From Bifidobacterium sp. WK041_4_12 (lineage in GTDB: Bacteria; Actinomycetota; Actinomycetes; Actinomycetales; Bifidobacteriaceae), in NCBI RefSeq assembly GCF_041080795.1, contig NZ_CP129674.1, forward strand, positions 2,170,001-2,234,000: a stretch of DNA of 64,000 bases, read 5' to 3'. Positions 63,064 to 64,000 of the stretch are shown here, piece by piece. The notes under the pieces are model-generated. The model made no database searches. It saw only the letters and a program-made list of their open reading frames with translations, and had not been told where the DNA came from. Position numbers and translations under genes: made by a program. Each line of letters begins with the position of its first letter. Position 1 is the stretch's first letter.

Positions 63064-64000
63064 CGGCCTTTCGCTGTTTGGTGTGGGTGGGCTGGTTATA
63101 TGGTGACGGTGGCTAGGTCGAGCTTGCCGCGGGTCAGGTAGATCATCGTGGAGAAGTAGTCCATGTTGCGCAAGCCGCGGGCTCGGGTTTTGATGTGTTG
63201 GATGATGCCGTTCAATCCCTCGAGGATCGCGTTGGTGCACCGGTGGTCGAAATACGTGAGGATGTCCTGCCAGTGACGACGGATCCGGCGGGCGAGGGTT
63301 TTCATGGGTTCCAGACGGGAGTGCATCATCCACGAGCACAATGTCTGGAACCCGGCTTCGGCCTGCATCCGGCTCGTGCCGGTGGCGTGGATGTCCTGGA
63401 GGGTCTCGCGCATCCGGCGGGCGCGTCCGGTCTTGACCCGTTGTTTCTGCAGGTTATGCTTGGTCTCCAGCTGGAGCCCGGTCAGGCCCTCCTCGTTGCG
63501 CAGCCACAGGTATTTCGTGCGCCTGAGCGGGGGGTTGCGCCCGGCCTGCGTCTTGCGGACCTTGTCGACGGCCTCGTTGGCGTGCTTGATCACATGGAAC
63601 TTGTCGATCACCTTGGCGGCGTTGGGCAGGTGTTCGCGGATGCCCTTGGCGAACCCCAGGCTCATGTCGCAGGTGACCAGTGTCACCCGGTTCGGGTCAC
63701 CGTTGTGGTCCATGAAATCCAACGCGAACCGTTTGACGGTGTTCGCGTCCTTGCCGGGCACCACGCAGATCACGTTGCGCTCCGCCAGATCGGCGACCAC
63801 GGTGATGTACCGGTGGCCTTTGCGGCTGGTCTCGTCGATGCCGATCGCCTCCACGCCCGTGTAATCCTCGTACAGGCGGGCCTGGTCCACATCATGTCTG
63901 ATGAACCGCCACAATCTCGTGTCATGTTCGCCGACCTGCCCGGCTATGTCCGCGACCGGCTGGCTTTTCGCCAGCTCCACGACCATCGCCTCGAACAACA
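63064..64000 (-). mobile_element. ISL3-family insertion sequence, partial
   Basis: The element's 3' end lies near 63064, where GGCCTTTCGCTGTTTGGTGT resembles an ISL3-type terminal repeat. The other end is beyond the window, so the inverted repeat and target duplication cannot be checked. Confidence 0.6.
63096..64000 (-). CDS. ISL3-family transposase (5' end outside window)
   Basis: 301 residues of the C-terminal part are present; the frame continues past the window edge. The DDE domain is clear: YTGVEAIGIDETSRKGHRYI with the first Asp, TLVTCDMSLGFAKGIREHLP with the second, AAKVIDKFHVIKHANEAVDK, and TNAILEGLNGIIQHIKTRAR with the Glu. The N-terminal zinc finger and HTH would be upstream, outside the window. 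The visible part has no frameshift, so this may be an active copy. Confidence 0.9.
   Translation of the reverse strand, partial: LFEAMVVELAKSQPVADIAGQVGEHDTRLWRFIRHDVDQARLYEDYTGVEAIGIDETSRKGHRYITVVADLAERNVICVVPGKDANTVKRFALDFMDHNGDPNRVTLVTCDMSLGFAKGIREHLPNAAKVIDKFHVIKHANEAVDKVRKTQAGRNPPLRRTKYLWLRNEEGLTGLQLETKHNLQKQRVKTGRARRMRETLQDIHATGTSRMQAEAGFQTLCSWMMHSRLEPMKTLARRIRRHWQDILTYFDHRCTNAILEGLNGIIQHIKTRARGLRNMDYFSTMIYLTRGKLDLATVTI

Overview
The window looks like a chromosomal stretch of a high-GC Gram-positive actinobacterium, most likely a Bifidobacterium or close relative. This rests on gene content (protein O-mannosyltransferase beside rsmI, a variant-leucine-repeat protein, an actinobacterial SCO6880/VirB4/VirD4 transfer set, IS3, IS256, IS1249-like and ISL3 elements) and not on any database match. 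Base composition changes by region: an ordinary start, a GC-rich mobile element, a short AT-rich scar near 31.7-32.6 kb, a GC-rich arsenic and cytosine region, then decayed DNA.

Positions 1-4.9 kb are core chromosome: the end of an AbiEi-like gene, a small repeat protein, rsmI, a protein O-mannosyltransferase, a DedA membrane protein and tRNA-Ala(CGC). A 98-bp sequence is duplicated at the 3' end of the mannosyltransferase gene. From 5.1 to about 31.7 kb lies an integrated conjugative-type element. It begins with a tyrosine recombinase just after the tRNA. A control module follows (XRE repressor and ImmA-type protease, divergent small DNA-binding proteins, a winged-helix Rep-like protein), then one long transfer operon: sortase-anchored adhesin, SLT+CHAP muramidase/peptidase, two lipoproteins, VirB2-like and VirB6-like membrane proteins, SCO6880-like protein, VirB4 ATPase, VirD4 coupling protein and a DUF4913 protein. 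The relaxase and MobC are on the opposite strand. The element ends with an operon of unrecognised small genes (28.2-31.4 kb) separated by GC-rich spacers full of nested inverted repeats. A second copy of the tRNA 3' end was not found, so the right boundary is unresolved.

From 31.9 to 33.6 kb are a broken secreted-protein gene and a broken IS3-family transposase. An arsenic resistance locus follows (arsR divergent from acr3-arsD-arsA-FAD oxidoreductase), then a frameshifted IS3 element. A pyrimidine salvage cassette (cytosine deaminase, PucR regulator, cytosine permease, second cytosine deaminase; 40.7-47.2 kb) is bracketed by an identical 53-bp direct repeat and by clusters of a palindromic repeat. 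It is followed by an internally deleted IS1249-like transposase and a frameshifted IS256 element abutting a short merR gene and an MFS gene with an in-frame stop.

The last 12 kb is mostly eroded DNA in which three intact inorganic-ion transporters remain, all on the minus strand: a ClC chloride/proton exchanger, a CaCA cation exchanger and an NhaA sodium/proton antiporter. Together they suggest salt and acid tolerance. The window ends inside an ISL3-family transposase. The least explained parts are the 28.2-31.7 kb operon with its structured spacers and the palindrome-flanked cytosine cassette.
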